From Bacteroidota bacterium (GTDB lineage Bacteria > Bacteroidota > Bacteroidia > Chitinophagales > Chitinophagaceae), in contig JAEVYV010000184.1 in NCBI GenBank assembly GCA_023392575.1, positions 1 through 11,154 on the forward strand: a stretch of DNA of 11,154 bases, read 5' to 3'. Position numbers and translations under genes: made by a program. Under the pieces are notes generated by a model. It saw nothing but the letters and a program-made list of their open reading frames with translations, was not told the origin of the DNA and ran no database searches. Shown in pieces: positions 1 to 6,854 of this stretch. Within the stretch, counting starts at the first letter, position 1; the number at the start of each line of letters is the position of its first letter.

Positions 1-466
1 AAGCAATGCTGGCCAATATAGAACTCAACGAAACCCAGCGGGTTAAATAAAGAACCAAAATGAACACACCCACACAGCACAAAGCCACATTGGGTTGAAT
101 GCCCAGAACCATTCCAAAAAGGGAGGCTACTCCTTTCCCACCCCTGAACTCGGCCCAGATAGGAAATATATGCCCCAAAACCGCAGCCAGTCCGAGGCCC
201 AGCTGCATGTTGACCAGATAAATTTCGTTCTCGAAAGAATAAGGCAGAAGAAAAGCAAGTTTTACAGCAATGACGGCTTTCAACATATCGATTGCCATAA
301 CAAGCGTACCCCATTTGGCGCCCAGCACCCGGTAAGTATTGGTTGCACCGGAGTTTCCGCTGCCGTATTCCCGGATGTCAAAACCAAAAAAACTTTTACT
401 GACCCAAACCGCAGTGGGGATGCTCCCTATCAGATAAGCCAAGACAATCAATAAAACCTCATTCAT
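1..466 (-). CDS. plsY: Glycerol-3-phosphate acyltransferase PlsY (partial; C-terminus beyond the window)
   Basis: This integral membrane enzyme transfers an acyl chain from acyl-phosphate (made by PlsX) to glycerol-3-phosphate, giving lysophosphatidate, the first step of phospholipid synthesis. The visible 155 residues start with a membrane segment (about 3-23, containing GSIPTA). They carry the three family motifs: GSGNSGATN at 35-43, GHIFPI at 98-103 and GGKGVA at 109-114, followed by further hydrophobic segments. The family is about 200-215 residues, so roughly the last quarter lies left of position 1. The start is the ATG at 464-466, which puts the first membrane helix right at the N-terminus. 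No Shine-Dalgarno is seen, as is normal in Bacteroidota. The gene lies 57 nt downstream of prmA on the same strand and has its own candidate -7 box at 492-499. Identification is from motifs and is secure. Confidence 0.95.
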   Translation of the reverse strand, partial: MNEVLLIVLAYLIGSIPTAVWVSKSFFGFDIREYGSGNSGATNTYRVLGAKWGTLVMAIDMLKAVIAVKLAFLLPYSFENEIYLVNMQLGLGLAAVLGHIFPIWAEFRGGKGVASLFGMVLGIQPNVALCCVGVFILVLYLTRWVSLSSILASIA

Positions 467-491
467 AGAATAGTGGTTGGTTGAAGCATAA

Positions 492-499
492 CAAAAATA
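492..499 (-). promoter_or_regulatory. Candidate plsY promoter, -7 box TATTTTTG
   Basis: On the minus strand this is an exact match to the Bacteroidota -7 consensus TAnnTTTG, 25 nt before the plsY ATG. That would give a leader of about 20 nt. No clear -33 TTTG is seen at the expected distance, so the assignment rests on the -7 box and its position. plsY may also be reached by read-through from prmA, because no terminator is visible between them. Confidence 0.45.
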
Positions 500-523
500 A
501 TAGAAAATCCATAAGCCCCGGTG

Positions 524-1345
524 TTAATTTAGGCCCTTCTCCTTCTTTTTGGTAAGCAATAACGAAATCCAATTGTTCCTTTCTGTTTTGTTTACCAGGT
601 CAAAATGGTATTTGCTACAGGCTTCCAGAATATCTTTTTCATCGCCGGACATGAGGCCGCTCAGCAAAAGCATCCCGTTTTCATTGACTTTTGTTTGCAA
701 TTCGGGCAGGTATTGCAAAATGACGTTGCGGTTGATGTTTGCCAGTATCACATCAAACTGCTGCGATGGTAATAAAGACGACAAGCGGACTTCGATTGCA
801 GCACATTTGTTTTTTTCTATGTTCTCTTTTGCATTCACCGCACTCCATTCGTCCACATCTATGGCCAGAACGCTGGCTGCCCCCAGCATTTCGGCCAATA
901 TGGCCAGGATGCCCGTGCCGGTGCCAAAGTCAAAAACGGTTTTGTTGGAAAAATCAAGCCCTTTCATTTGCTCCATCATCATAAAGGTGGTTGCATGATG
1001 GCCGGTACCAAAGCTCATTTTGGGGGTAATGATAATCTCGTGGCGAACGCTGCTTATGGGCGGGTGAAAGTCGGCTCTGATGGCACAGAAATCACCTACC
1101 ACAACGGGTTGAAAATTGCTCTCCCATACCCGGTTCCAATTCTGTTCTTCAATAGTGGAAATGCGAAATGCATAGCCTTGCAAAAGCCGGGTAACCTCAT
1201 AGCTGTTGAAGTTGTTTTCGGGAAAGTAGGCAATCAGGGCGGCCTGCGTTTGTTCAAAGCCGGTAGCTTCCAGGTCTTCCAATTGGCTGATGAGTATTTC
1301 CTGCTGCTCTTCGCTGGCTTCTATGCTGATCTGAATGCTGTTCAT
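524..1345 (-). CDS. prmA: Ribosomal protein L11 methyltransferase PrmA
   Basis: PrmA is a cytoplasmic SAM-dependent methyltransferase that methylates lysines and the N-terminal amino group of ribosomal protein L11. The 273-residue protein has a small N-terminal domain (about 1-95) that in the family recognises L11. The family segment PKMSFGTGHHATT follows at 108-120. The Rossmann methyltransferase core then shows motif I DFGTGTGILAI (139-149), the acidic residue after strand 2 in AIDVD (161-165) and the motif IV-like LANINRN (201-207). Length is slightly below the 290 or so residues of proteobacterial PrmA. The ATG at 1343-1345 is the only good start, since translation from it gives the usual N-terminal fold. 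The start codon lies immediately after the terminator hairpin that ends pnp, so the source of its transcription is unclear. Its methyl donor is made by MetK, encoded in this window. Confidence 0.95.
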   Translation of the reverse strand: MNSIQISIEASEEQQEILISQLEDLEATGFEQTQAALIAYFPENNFNSYEVTRLLQGYAFRISTIEEQNWNRVWESNFQPVVVGDFCAIRADFHPPISSVRHEIIITPKMSFGTGHHATTFMMMEQMKGLDFSNKTVFDFGTGTGILAILAEMLGAASVLAIDVDEWSAVNAKENIEKNKCAAIEVRLSSLLPSQQFDVILANINRNVILQYLPELQTKVNENGMLLLSGLMSGDEKDILEACSKYHFDLVNKTERNNWISLLLTKKKEKGLN

Positions 1346-1350
1346 GTTGT

Positions 1351-1381
1351 AAAATTAAAAAGGCTGTCGGTTGACAGCCTT
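1351..1381 (-). terminator. Rho-independent terminator after pnp
   Basis: A perfect 9-bp stem, AAGGCTGTC / GACAGCCTT (1360-1368 with 1373-1381), closes a 4-nt loop. On the minus strand it is followed by TTTTT, AA and TTTT. It lies 20 nt after the pnp stop codon and only works in the minus direction, because the plus-strand side has no T run. The U-tract ends 5 nt before the prmA ATG. Confidence 0.85.
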
Positions 1382-1401
1382 GGGTATGCGAAAATATATT
1401 C

Positions 1402-3681
1402 TTATTGTTCATTCTGGTTGGAACCGGTTTCTCTGGTTCCTTCCTGCTGGCCGGGGTTGTTTTGATTCTTCTCCACCCGGGGCCGGTCGCTGCGCTGCTG
1501 GCCTTCCTGTCCGTTTCCACCGCGGGGCCGGTCTTCTCTTTGTCCTTCGGGCTTGGGAAGGAGTGCTTTTCTGGACAGTTTGAACTTGCCGGTTTTGGGA
1601 TCGGTGCCGGTCAGCTTGACCTTTACCTTATCGCCTTCGTTCAAACCGCCTTCCAGGGTTTCCAGTCGCTTCCAGCTCACTTCGGAAATGTGCAGCAACC
1701 CTTGTTTGCCGGGCAGGAACTCTACAAAAGCACCATAAGGCATAATTGATTTCACGGTGGCTTCGTATTCGTCGCCTACAGTAGGAACAGCCACAATTCC
1801 TTTGATCCAACTGTGGGCCTTGTCTACCTTTTCCTTGTCCGTACCAAAAATGCTGACCTCGCCCATATTGTTCTTTTCCTCGATATTGATGGTGGTGCCG
1901 GTTTCCCGCTGGATCTCCTGAATCACTTTACCGCCGGGGCCGATCACCGCTCCAATGAACTCGCGGTCAATGAACATTTTCACCATGCGTGGTGCATGAG
2001 GCTTCACATCAGAACGGGCTTCGGAAATACAATTGTACATGGCATCCAAAATGTGCATTCTGCCGCGGCGGGCCTGTTCCAGAGCATTGCGCATGATTTC
2101 CATGCTCAACCCATCCACTTTAATATCCATTTGGATTCCGCAGATGCCCTCCCGGGTTCCGGTTACTTTAAAATCCATATCGCCCAGGTGGTCCTCATCA
2201 CCGAGAATATCGGTCAGTACGGCGTATTTGCCCTCTTTGCTGATTAAGCCCATAGCCACGCCAGCCACATGCTTGGGCACGGGTACCCCAGCATCAAACA
2301 AAGCCAGCGAACCGGCGCAAACCGTAGCCATGGAAGAAGAACCGTTGGACTCCAGAATATCACTCACCACCCGTACGGTGTAGGGATAATCGGCTCCGGG
2401 CATCATTTGTTTTAACGAACGCAGCGCCAGGTTGCCGTGGCCTACCTCGCGGCGGCCGGGGCCTCTTAAAAATTTCACTTCCCCGGTTGAAAACGGCGGG
2501 AAATTATAATGCAAAATAAACTTGGAGTATTCTGATTTTGCAGCGCTTTCAACGAGCAGTTCATCCAGAGGGGTACCTAAGGTAACTGTTGTCAGTGATT
2601 GGGTTTCACCTCTGGTGAAAAGAGCGGCGCCGTGCGGAGTAGGCAGAACATCCACCTCCATATCCAGCGGACGAACATCTTCCAAACCTCTTCCATCCAG
2701 CCGCACCTTGTCGTTGAGAATCATGTCCCGAACAATATGGTATTGCAGATCGCCCAGATAGTTCTTAACCAGCTTTTTGGTTTCATCATCAATCTCTTCT
2801 CCTTCTGGTAAATTGGCCTCCTTGGTCAACGTAAGCTTTATTTCCTCGTAGAGGTTTTTGTACACTTCCTTGCGTTGTGCTTTGGGAAGATTGGCTCTGG
2901 AATACTCGGCAATTTTATCCTTAGCCAGCTCTTCTACTCGTTTTTGCAAGACCTCATTGACTACGGGTTTGGGATAATCTCTTTTAGGACCAACGCCAAC
3001 CATATCCCTCAGCTCCTGCTGGGCTTTGATTTGGATGCGGATGGCCTCATGGGCTACTTCCAGGGCTTTTACCAGGTCTTCTTCACTACACTCCTTGGCC
3101 TCGCCTTCCACCATCATGATGTTCTTTTCGGTGGCGGCAATAATGAAATCCATGTCCGATTTTTCCATTTCGCTGCGGGTCGGATTGATCACAAACTGAC
3201 CGTCAATCCGGCTGACCCTTACTTCGGAAATGATTTCCTGGATGGGAACGGTAGAAACAGCCAATGCGGCAGAGGCGGCCAGACAGGCCAGGGCATCCGG
3301 CATCACTTCGGGATCGGAAGAAATGAGGGTAACAATTACCTGTACCTCACAGAAATAGTCTTCGGGGAACAGCGGACGCAACGCCCTGTCGATCAAACGG
3401 GAAATCAGGACTTCATAGTCGCTTAGCTTTCCTTCTCTTTTAAAGAAAGAACCGGGAATACGGCCGGCTGAAGCAAATTTTTCCATGTAGTCAACGCTCA
3501 ATGGAAAAAACTCTTGTCCGGGTTTTGGCTCTTCGGTAGCCACAACGGTGGCCAGCATAATGCAATTACCCATTTTTACGGTAACCGAGCCATCGGCTTG
3601 GCGGGCCAGGCGACCAGACTCAAGGGTCACCTGGCGGCCATTGCCTATATCAAATGTTTTACTGAATTTTTGTGATAACAT
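1402..3681 (-). CDS. pnp: Polyribonucleotide nucleotidyltransferase (PNPase)
   Basis: PNPase degrades RNA 3' to 5' by phosphorolysis, releasing nucleoside diphosphates, and can add 3' tails in reverse. It acts as a ring-shaped trimer in the cytoplasm. The 759 residues show the standard order: a first RNase PH domain (about 10-150, with FFKREGKLSDYE at 79-90), an all-helical linker (about 240-320), and the second, catalytic RNase PH domain (about 325-550). The catalytic domain carries GDEDHLGDMDFK, whose D497, D503 and K505 align with E. coli D486, D492 and K494. A KH domain with GPGG (581-584) and an S1 domain (about 636-705) follow. The last 50 residues form a tail rich in Gln, Asn, Arg and Gly that looks disordered. 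The start ATG at 3679-3681 fits the conserved N-terminus. It follows rpsO, the common bacterial order, but a hairpin and a promoter separate the two genes. Confidence 0.98.
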   Translation of the reverse strand: MLSQKFSKTFDIGNGRQVTLESGRLARQADGSVTVKMGNCIMLATVVATEEPKPGQEFFPLSVDYMEKFASAGRIPGSFFKREGKLSDYEVLISRLIDRALRPLFPEDYFCEVQVIVTLISSDPEVMPDALACLAASAALAVSTVPIQEIISEVRVSRIDGQFVINPTRSEMEKSDMDFIIAATEKNIMMVEGEAKECSEEDLVKALEVAHEAIRIQIKAQQELRDMVGVGPKRDYPKPVVNEVLQKRVEELAKDKIAEYSRANLPKAQRKEVYKNLYEEIKLTLTKEANLPEGEEIDDETKKLVKNYLGDLQYHIVRDMILNDKVRLDGRGLEDVRPLDMEVDVLPTPHGAALFTRGETQSLTTVTLGTPLDELLVESAAKSEYSKFILHYNFPPFSTGEVKFLRGPGRREVGHGNLALRSLKQMMPGADYPYTVRVVSDILESNGSSSMATVCAGSLALFDAGVPVPKHVAGVAMGLISKEGKYAVLTDILGDEDHLGDMDFKVTGTREGICGIQMDIKVDGLSMEIMRNALEQARRGRMHILDAMYNCISEARSDVKPHAPRMVKMFIDREFIGAVIGPGGKVIQEIQRETGTTINIEEKNNMGEVSIFGTDKEKVDKAHSWIKGIVAVPTVGDEYEATVKSIMPYGAFVEFLPGKQGLLHISEVSWKRLETLEGGLNEGDKVKVKLTGTDPKTGKFKLSRKALLPKPEGQREDRPRGGNGQEGQQRSDRPRVEKNQNNPGQQEGTRETGSNQNEQ

Positions 3682-3707
3682 AAATTGATTTTGAGGGTTA
3701 GTGATGA

Positions 3708-3715
3708 CAAAAATA
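3708..3715 (-). promoter_or_regulatory. Candidate pnp promoter, -7 box TATTTTTG
   Basis: This is an exact minus-strand match to TAnnTTTG, 26 nt before the pnp ATG, predicting a leader of about 22 nt. A TTG lies 22 nt upstream (3738-3740) and could act as the -33 element. That TTG sits inside the stem of the hairpin described at 3725-3755, so the rpsO end signal and the pnp promoter overlap. Confidence 0.5.
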
Positions 3716-3724
3716 AGACGGTAT

Positions 3725-3755
3725 AAAAGCCAAAACCCAACTGGGGTTAGTTGGG
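3725..3755 (-). terminator. Probable terminator after rpsO
   Basis: A perfect 7-bp stem CCCAACT / AGTTGGG (3736-3742 with 3749-3755) closes a 6-nt loop. On the minus strand TTTT, GGC and TTTT follow. The interrupted T run makes it weaker than the pnp and metK terminators. It lies 26 nt after the rpsO stop, where an end signal or partial attenuator between rpsO and pnp is expected. Confidence 0.5.
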
Positions 3756-3781
3756 AGTAGCTATAGTTACTTTCAATTGTC

Positions 3782-4051
3782 TTATTTTCTGATGCCTAAT
3801 TTCTCGATTAATGCGCGGTAACCCTGAAGGTTATTTTTTTGCAGGTAGTTCAGTAAACGACGGCGTTTACCAACCAACTGCATTAAACCACGGTGTGTAG
3901 AGAAATCTTTTTTGTTTTGTTGCAGGTGAGCAGAGATTTGCGCAATCCTTTCGGTTAACAAAGCAATTTGACCCTCAATGGAACCTGTATTTGTTTCGTT
4001 TCCGCCATAGGTGGCAAAGATTCCAGCTTTTTTTTCTTTAGTTAATGACAT
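3782..4051 (-). CDS. rpsO: 30S ribosomal protein S15
   Basis: S15 binds the central domain of 16S rRNA early in 30S assembly and forms bridges to the 50S subunit. The 89-residue protein has the normal family length. It shows the S15 core: LTERIAQISAHL (32-43), the HRGLMQLVGKRR stretch (53-64) that holds the conserved rRNA-binding loop, and the closing helix LLNYLQKNN (66-74). The ATG at 4049-4051 is preceded by an A-rich stretch and no Shine-Dalgarno. pnp follows it on the same strand after 100 nt. Upstream, rpsO diverges from miaE across a 170-bp gap. A -7 box at 4104-4111 predicts a leader of about 48 nt. Identification is secure. Confidence 0.98.
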   Translation of the reverse strand: MSLTKEKKAGIFATYGGNETNTGSIEGQIALLTERIAQISAHLQQNKKDFSTHRGLMQLVGKRRRLLNYLQKNNLQGYRALIEKLGIRK

Positions 4052-4103
4052 CTTTAATTTTTTTGAAATTGCATCCGATTAAATACCTAGTATATTTTGG
4101 CGG

Positions 4104-4111
4104 CAAAGGTA
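4104..4111 (-). promoter_or_regulatory. Candidate rpsO promoter, -7 box TACCTTTG
   Basis: This exact minus-strand match to TAnnTTTG lies 52 nt before the rpsO ATG. A T-rich run lies at the -33 distance but without a clear TTTG. The predicted leader of about 48 nt contains a small AT-rich inverted repeat (ATAC/GTAT, 4083-4093). A role in S15 autoregulation is possible but nothing in the sequence proves it. Confidence 0.55.
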
Positions 4112-4209
4112 ATGGAATTTAACGAAAAAAAATCGGGTAGCTGGTATTTAGCAAGCACTTAGGATTTTTCCGCCATGGGTTTCCAAGCGGCCGGTTTAAA
4201 ACCACTCCC

Positions 4210-4217
4210 TACTTTTG
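4210..4217 (+). promoter_or_regulatory. Candidate miaE promoter, -7 box TACTTTTG, next to the start codon
   Basis: This exact plus-strand match to TAnnTTTG ends only 4 nt before the miaE ATG (4222). Transcription in Bacteroidota starts about 4-6 nt after this box, so the mRNA should begin at or within a base or two of the A of ATG, making it leaderless. No good -33 TTTG is visible. The downstream start agrees with family length. Confidence 0.5.
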
Positions 4218-4221
4218 CAGC

Positions 4222-4842
4222 ATGTCACATTCGGATGAATTATCGGTTGATGCAAAAGCTATTTTGGGGCTGCAGCTCCCCACCGATCCCAGGTGGGTGA
4301 ACTTGGCCGGGATGTCTTTGGAGGAAATTTTAACGGATCATGCCTATTGCGAGCAAAAGGCGGCAACCTCTTGCATTTCCCTGATACAGCGCTATAACCA
4401 AAAAGAACGCCTGGTAAACGAACTAGCCCCCATTGTTACCGAGGAATGGGGGCATTTTCGGTTGGTTTTGGCCGAGCTGCAAAAGCGAAACCTAAAACTG
4501 GGCCGGCAACGAAAGGATGTGTATGTAAATGCATTGGCCGGGTTTTGCCAAACCGGAGGTGCAGAGGAGGGGCGGCTGTTGGATCAGTTGCTGATGATGG
4601 CTATGATTGAAGCCCGGAGCTGCGAACGGTTTAAACGATTGAGCGAGGGACTTGAAGATCCCTACCTCCGAAAATTTTACCGGCGATTTATGGAAAGCGA
4701 AGCCGGGCATTACACCTTATTTATCGAGCTGGCCGAAACATATATAGCTAAAGACACGGTTCGCAAACGCTGGAAAGAATGGCTGGACTATGAATCCGAA
4801 GTGGTTCGAAACCTGGAAGTCCGGGGCGACAGGATGCATTGA
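4222..4842 (+). CDS. miaE: tRNA-(ms2io6A37) hydroxylase MiaE
   Basis: MiaE is an oxygen-dependent, non-haem diiron enzyme that hydroxylates the isopentenyl side chain of the modified adenosine at tRNA position 37. The 206-residue protein has the ferritin-like four-helix arrangement with all expected iron ligands visible. These are E44 in HAYCEQKA, E75 and H78 in EEWGHF, E130 in MIEARSCERF, and E160 and H163 in ESEAGHY. Length matches the family (about 200-250). It is the only plus-strand gene here: it diverges from rpsO and converges on the GSCFA gene with 94 bp between stops, where I see no convincing terminator. The ATG at 4222 follows a -7 box by 4 nt, suggesting leaderless mRNA. The substrate assignment is by family; the genes that make the precursor modification (miaA, miaB) are not in this window. 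Confidence 0.93.
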   Translation: MSHSDELSVDAKAILGLQLPTDPRWVNLAGMSLEEILTDHAYCEQKAATSCISLIQRYNQKERLVNELAPIVTEEWGHFRLVLAELQKRNLKLGRQRKDVYVNALAGFCQTGGAEEGRLLDQLLMMAMIEARSCERFKRLSEGLEDPYLRKFYRRFMESEAGHYTLFIELAETYIAKDTVRKRWKEWLDYESEVVRNLEVRGDRMH

Positions 4843-4936
4843 TCCTTGCAAAGAATAGCCAATCAGGCCACAGCTTTTTGTTTTGCTGCTGCGGACGGCA
4901 CCTTACACTTAAGCAACCGGTGCTCACCTTGACCAC

Positions 4937-5935
4937 TCACGATTCACCATTAAAGTATTCAAGCTCCCTTTCAAAATTCAGGTACGGATGGGCTTCGCTT
5001 AGCTTTTTTGTCTTTTCCCAAAAAGATTGAAGAAACCTTTTGTGTTGTTCCGAACCGGGGTTGAAAGGCTTGTGCTGAAACGCCAGGTTGATGGAATGAA
5101 TTTCCTCAATCAAAGCCCTGGTCTTTTCATCCATACAGGCATCCAAAAGTTTTTCCCAAACATATTGGGTGGCAAAATAATTGGGATGAACCAGGTCTTC
5201 GGCATAAAAACGGTAGTCGCGGAGATCATCAATCACCAGCTCGTAAGCCGGGAAATAATAAAGCTTATCGAACTTATCGACCAGGTGGTGCACGGCATGG
5301 ATCAAAACGGCTTTGCTGCGGTTGTTTTCCACCACGCCTTCCCGCAAATGCCGCACCGGACTGATGGTAAAAATGATCTTCAGGTTTGGGTTGAATAAAA
5401 ACAAGCGGTGGATCATGTTATCCAACACCTTCAACACTTCTTCAATGGTCATCAGCCTTCGGGAAAACCAGTCTGCCGGAGCTTTGTGGTTGTTGGCCGC
5501 AACCGAGCCTGGTTTGGCCTTTTCGGCTTTCTCCGTTAAGGTGTAAATCCAGGCCGACCCCAGGGTTATGACCACATACTCGGCTTGTTGCAAAAACTGG
5601 TTCGCCTGATTGGTGGATGCATTTATCTTCTCCAGCGCATCCTGCGGGGTTAGTGCGGAGAAGCGGCTGTGGTGTTTCCAGCTATGCCAGCCTTCGTTTA
5701 ACAAAAAAAGATCGGCTTCGGTACACCGGGTGTTTTCAATATAGCTGGTCAGGGCTTCGGCCACGCTTACCGGATTAAATAAAATTCCGTTTGGGTTTTC
5801 CAGCACCTGGAATTTGTGTTTTTTCAGCTTCTCTCCTATGTTTTCAGTAAAACAGGAGCCAATTAAAAACAACTTGCTTTTATGCGTAACCGGCTGGGGC
5901 AGCTTTTTTATATCAAAAGAATAATGAAATTTCAT
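4937..5935 (-). CDS. GSCFA-domain protein (SGNH-hydrolase-like, substrate unknown)
   Basis: The 332-residue protein belongs to the GSCFA family, named after its first motif, here GSCFT (26-30) in LFLIGSCFTENIG. The likely nucleophile is S27, in the place of the GDS serine of SGNH/GDSL hydrolases. Other family landmarks are VVITLGSAWIY (121-131), SPVRHLREG (192-200) and EDLVHP (246-251), whose D247 and H250 fit the Asp/His of a catalytic triad. No signal peptide or membrane segment is seen, so it is probably cytoplasmic. Substrate and pathway are unknown; an esterase or acyl hydrolase role is inference from the fold. I chose the ATG at 5933-5935. An upstream in-frame GTG at 5960-5962 would add nine polar residues, outside the usual family start. 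It lies 47 nt after the HMG-CoA-lyase-like gene and is probably the last gene of the rlmB unit. Confidence 0.88.
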   Translation of the reverse strand: MKFHYSFDIKKLPQPVTHKSKLFLIGSCFTENIGEKLKKHKFQVLENPNGILFNPVSVAEALTSYIENTRCTEADLFLLNEGWHSWKHHSRFSALTPQDALEKINASTNQANQFLQQAEYVVITLGSAWIYTLTEKAEKAKPGSVAANNHKAPADWFSRRLMTIEEVLKVLDNMIHRLFLFNPNLKIIFTISPVRHLREGVVENNRSKAVLIHAVHHLVDKFDKLYYFPAYELVIDDLRDYRFYAEDLVHPNYFATQYVWEKLLDACMDEKTRALIEEIHSINLAFQHKPFNPGSEQHKRFLQSFWEKTKKLSEAHPYLNFERELEYFNGES

Positions 5936-5982
5936 ACACAAGTCTTTACGTTCCCTGCACACAATTGCAAACGAAAAGAGGG

Positions 5983-6843
5983 TTATATAAATAGCCTGGA
6001 GGCCAGTTCAAGGCTTTTTTGAAGCGCCGCCTTGTCTAAGCCTTGCATTAATTTTTTTTCTTCAAGAAAAGAGATGATCCATTCTGTGTTCATGTTGCCC
6101 ACCAGATCATCCTGGGCCATGGGGCAGCCGCCAATGCCTTTCAAGGCCCCATCGATGCGCCGGCAACCTGCGCTTACAGCAGCTTGCAGTTTGTCTTTCC
6201 AGTTTGCAGCTGTAGAATGCAGGTGCACACCGATGGTAATGTTGGGATAATGGGGAATCAACGAGTTTAAGGCAAAAGAAATTTGCCCCGGTGTGGCTAG
6301 GCCCACCGTATCTGCCAACGACATAATGGTTATTTCTCTTTGCACCATTTCGTCAGCCCACCGGAATAAAATTTCGTCGTTATATGCATCTCCATACGGG
6401 TTTCCAAAGCCCATGCTTAGGTAAACCACCAGTTGCTTGTTGTTTTGCAAGCACAGGTTTTGGATCTCTTCCACCCTTTTTAAACTTTCCTCCAGCGTGC
6501 TGTTGGTGTTGCGCAACTGAAACGTCGGGGAAATGGAAAAAGGAAAGCCCAGATAGCTGATTTCGTTATAAACAACGGCCTCTTCCGCTCCTCTGGTGTT
6601 GGCCACAATGGCAAGCAGTTTTGAGCGGCTGTTTTGGATTTTTAGTTTTTGAAGCACATCCCTCGTATCTGCCATTTGCGGAATGGCTTTGGGCGAAACA
6701 AAACTTCCGAAATCAATGGTGTGGAAACCTACCTGCAGCAAGGAATTGATGTATTCGATTTTTTGGGCGGTAGGAATAAAATGCTTCCACCCCTGCATGG
6801 CGTCCCGCGGACATTCTACGAGTTGAATGGCTGAATGATTCAT
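5983..6843 (-). CDS. Hydroxymethylglutaryl-CoA lyase-like protein
   Basis: This is a TIM-barrel enzyme of the HMGL-like superfamily. Classical HMG-CoA lyase cleaves HMG-CoA to acetoacetate and acetyl-CoA in leucine breakdown. The 286 residues show LVECPRDAMQ (8-17, with the R13/D14 pair), GSFVSPKAIPQMAD (46-59), SLADTVGLATPGQ (175-187), the metal-binding HLH (H207, H209) in VHLHST, and the catalytic loop GGCPMA with C240, then N250 and E254. Length is usual (about 290-300). Oddities: D44 stands where human HMGL has E72, and the loop after the cysteine reads DDLVGN and is one residue longer than the human version. No leucine-catabolic genes are nearby. The family is certain; the exact substrate is less so. 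The ATG at 6841-6843 lies 11 nt after the rlmB stop, so the two are surely co-transcribed. Confidence 0.85.
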   Translation of the reverse strand: MNHSAIQLVECPRDAMQGWKHFIPTAQKIEYINSLLQVGFHTIDFGSFVSPKAIPQMADTRDVLQKLKIQNSRSKLLAIVANTRGAEEAVVYNEISYLGFPFSISPTFQLRNTNSTLEESLKRVEEIQNLCLQNNKQLVVYLSMGFGNPYGDAYNDEILFRWADEMVQREITIMSLADTVGLATPGQISFALNSLIPHYPNITIGVHLHSTAANWKDKLQAAVSAGCRRIDGALKGIGGCPMAQDDLVGNMNTEWIISFLEEKKLMQGLDKAALQKSLELASRLFI

Positions 6844-6854
6844 TTGTAAAACGA

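Noticed and set aside
95..454. Plus-strand frame of 119 codons at the left edge
   Set aside because: It is antisense to plsY, whose motifs GSGNSGATN and GGKGVA are unmistakable on the minus strand.
1813..3426. Plus-strand open frames of 116-183 codons opposite pnp
   Set aside because: All lie antisense to a highly conserved gene and have no family motif or promoter of their own.
4052..4100. S15 autoregulatory RNA in the rpsO leader
   Set aside because: The leader is about 48 nt, AT-rich, with only a 4-bp ATAC/GTAT repeat; no pseudoknot or three-way junction resembling known S15 leaders could be drawn.
4843..4936. Possible bidirectional terminator between miaE and the GSCFA gene
   Set aside because: Only 4-5-bp stems (CAGC/GCTG, GCACC/GGTGC) without a T run on either strand.
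5968..5975. TTCGTTTG as a promoter for the GSCFA gene
   Set aside because: It lacks the key A at the second position of TAnnTTTG and no -33 element is present; the gene is better explained as part of the upstream unit.
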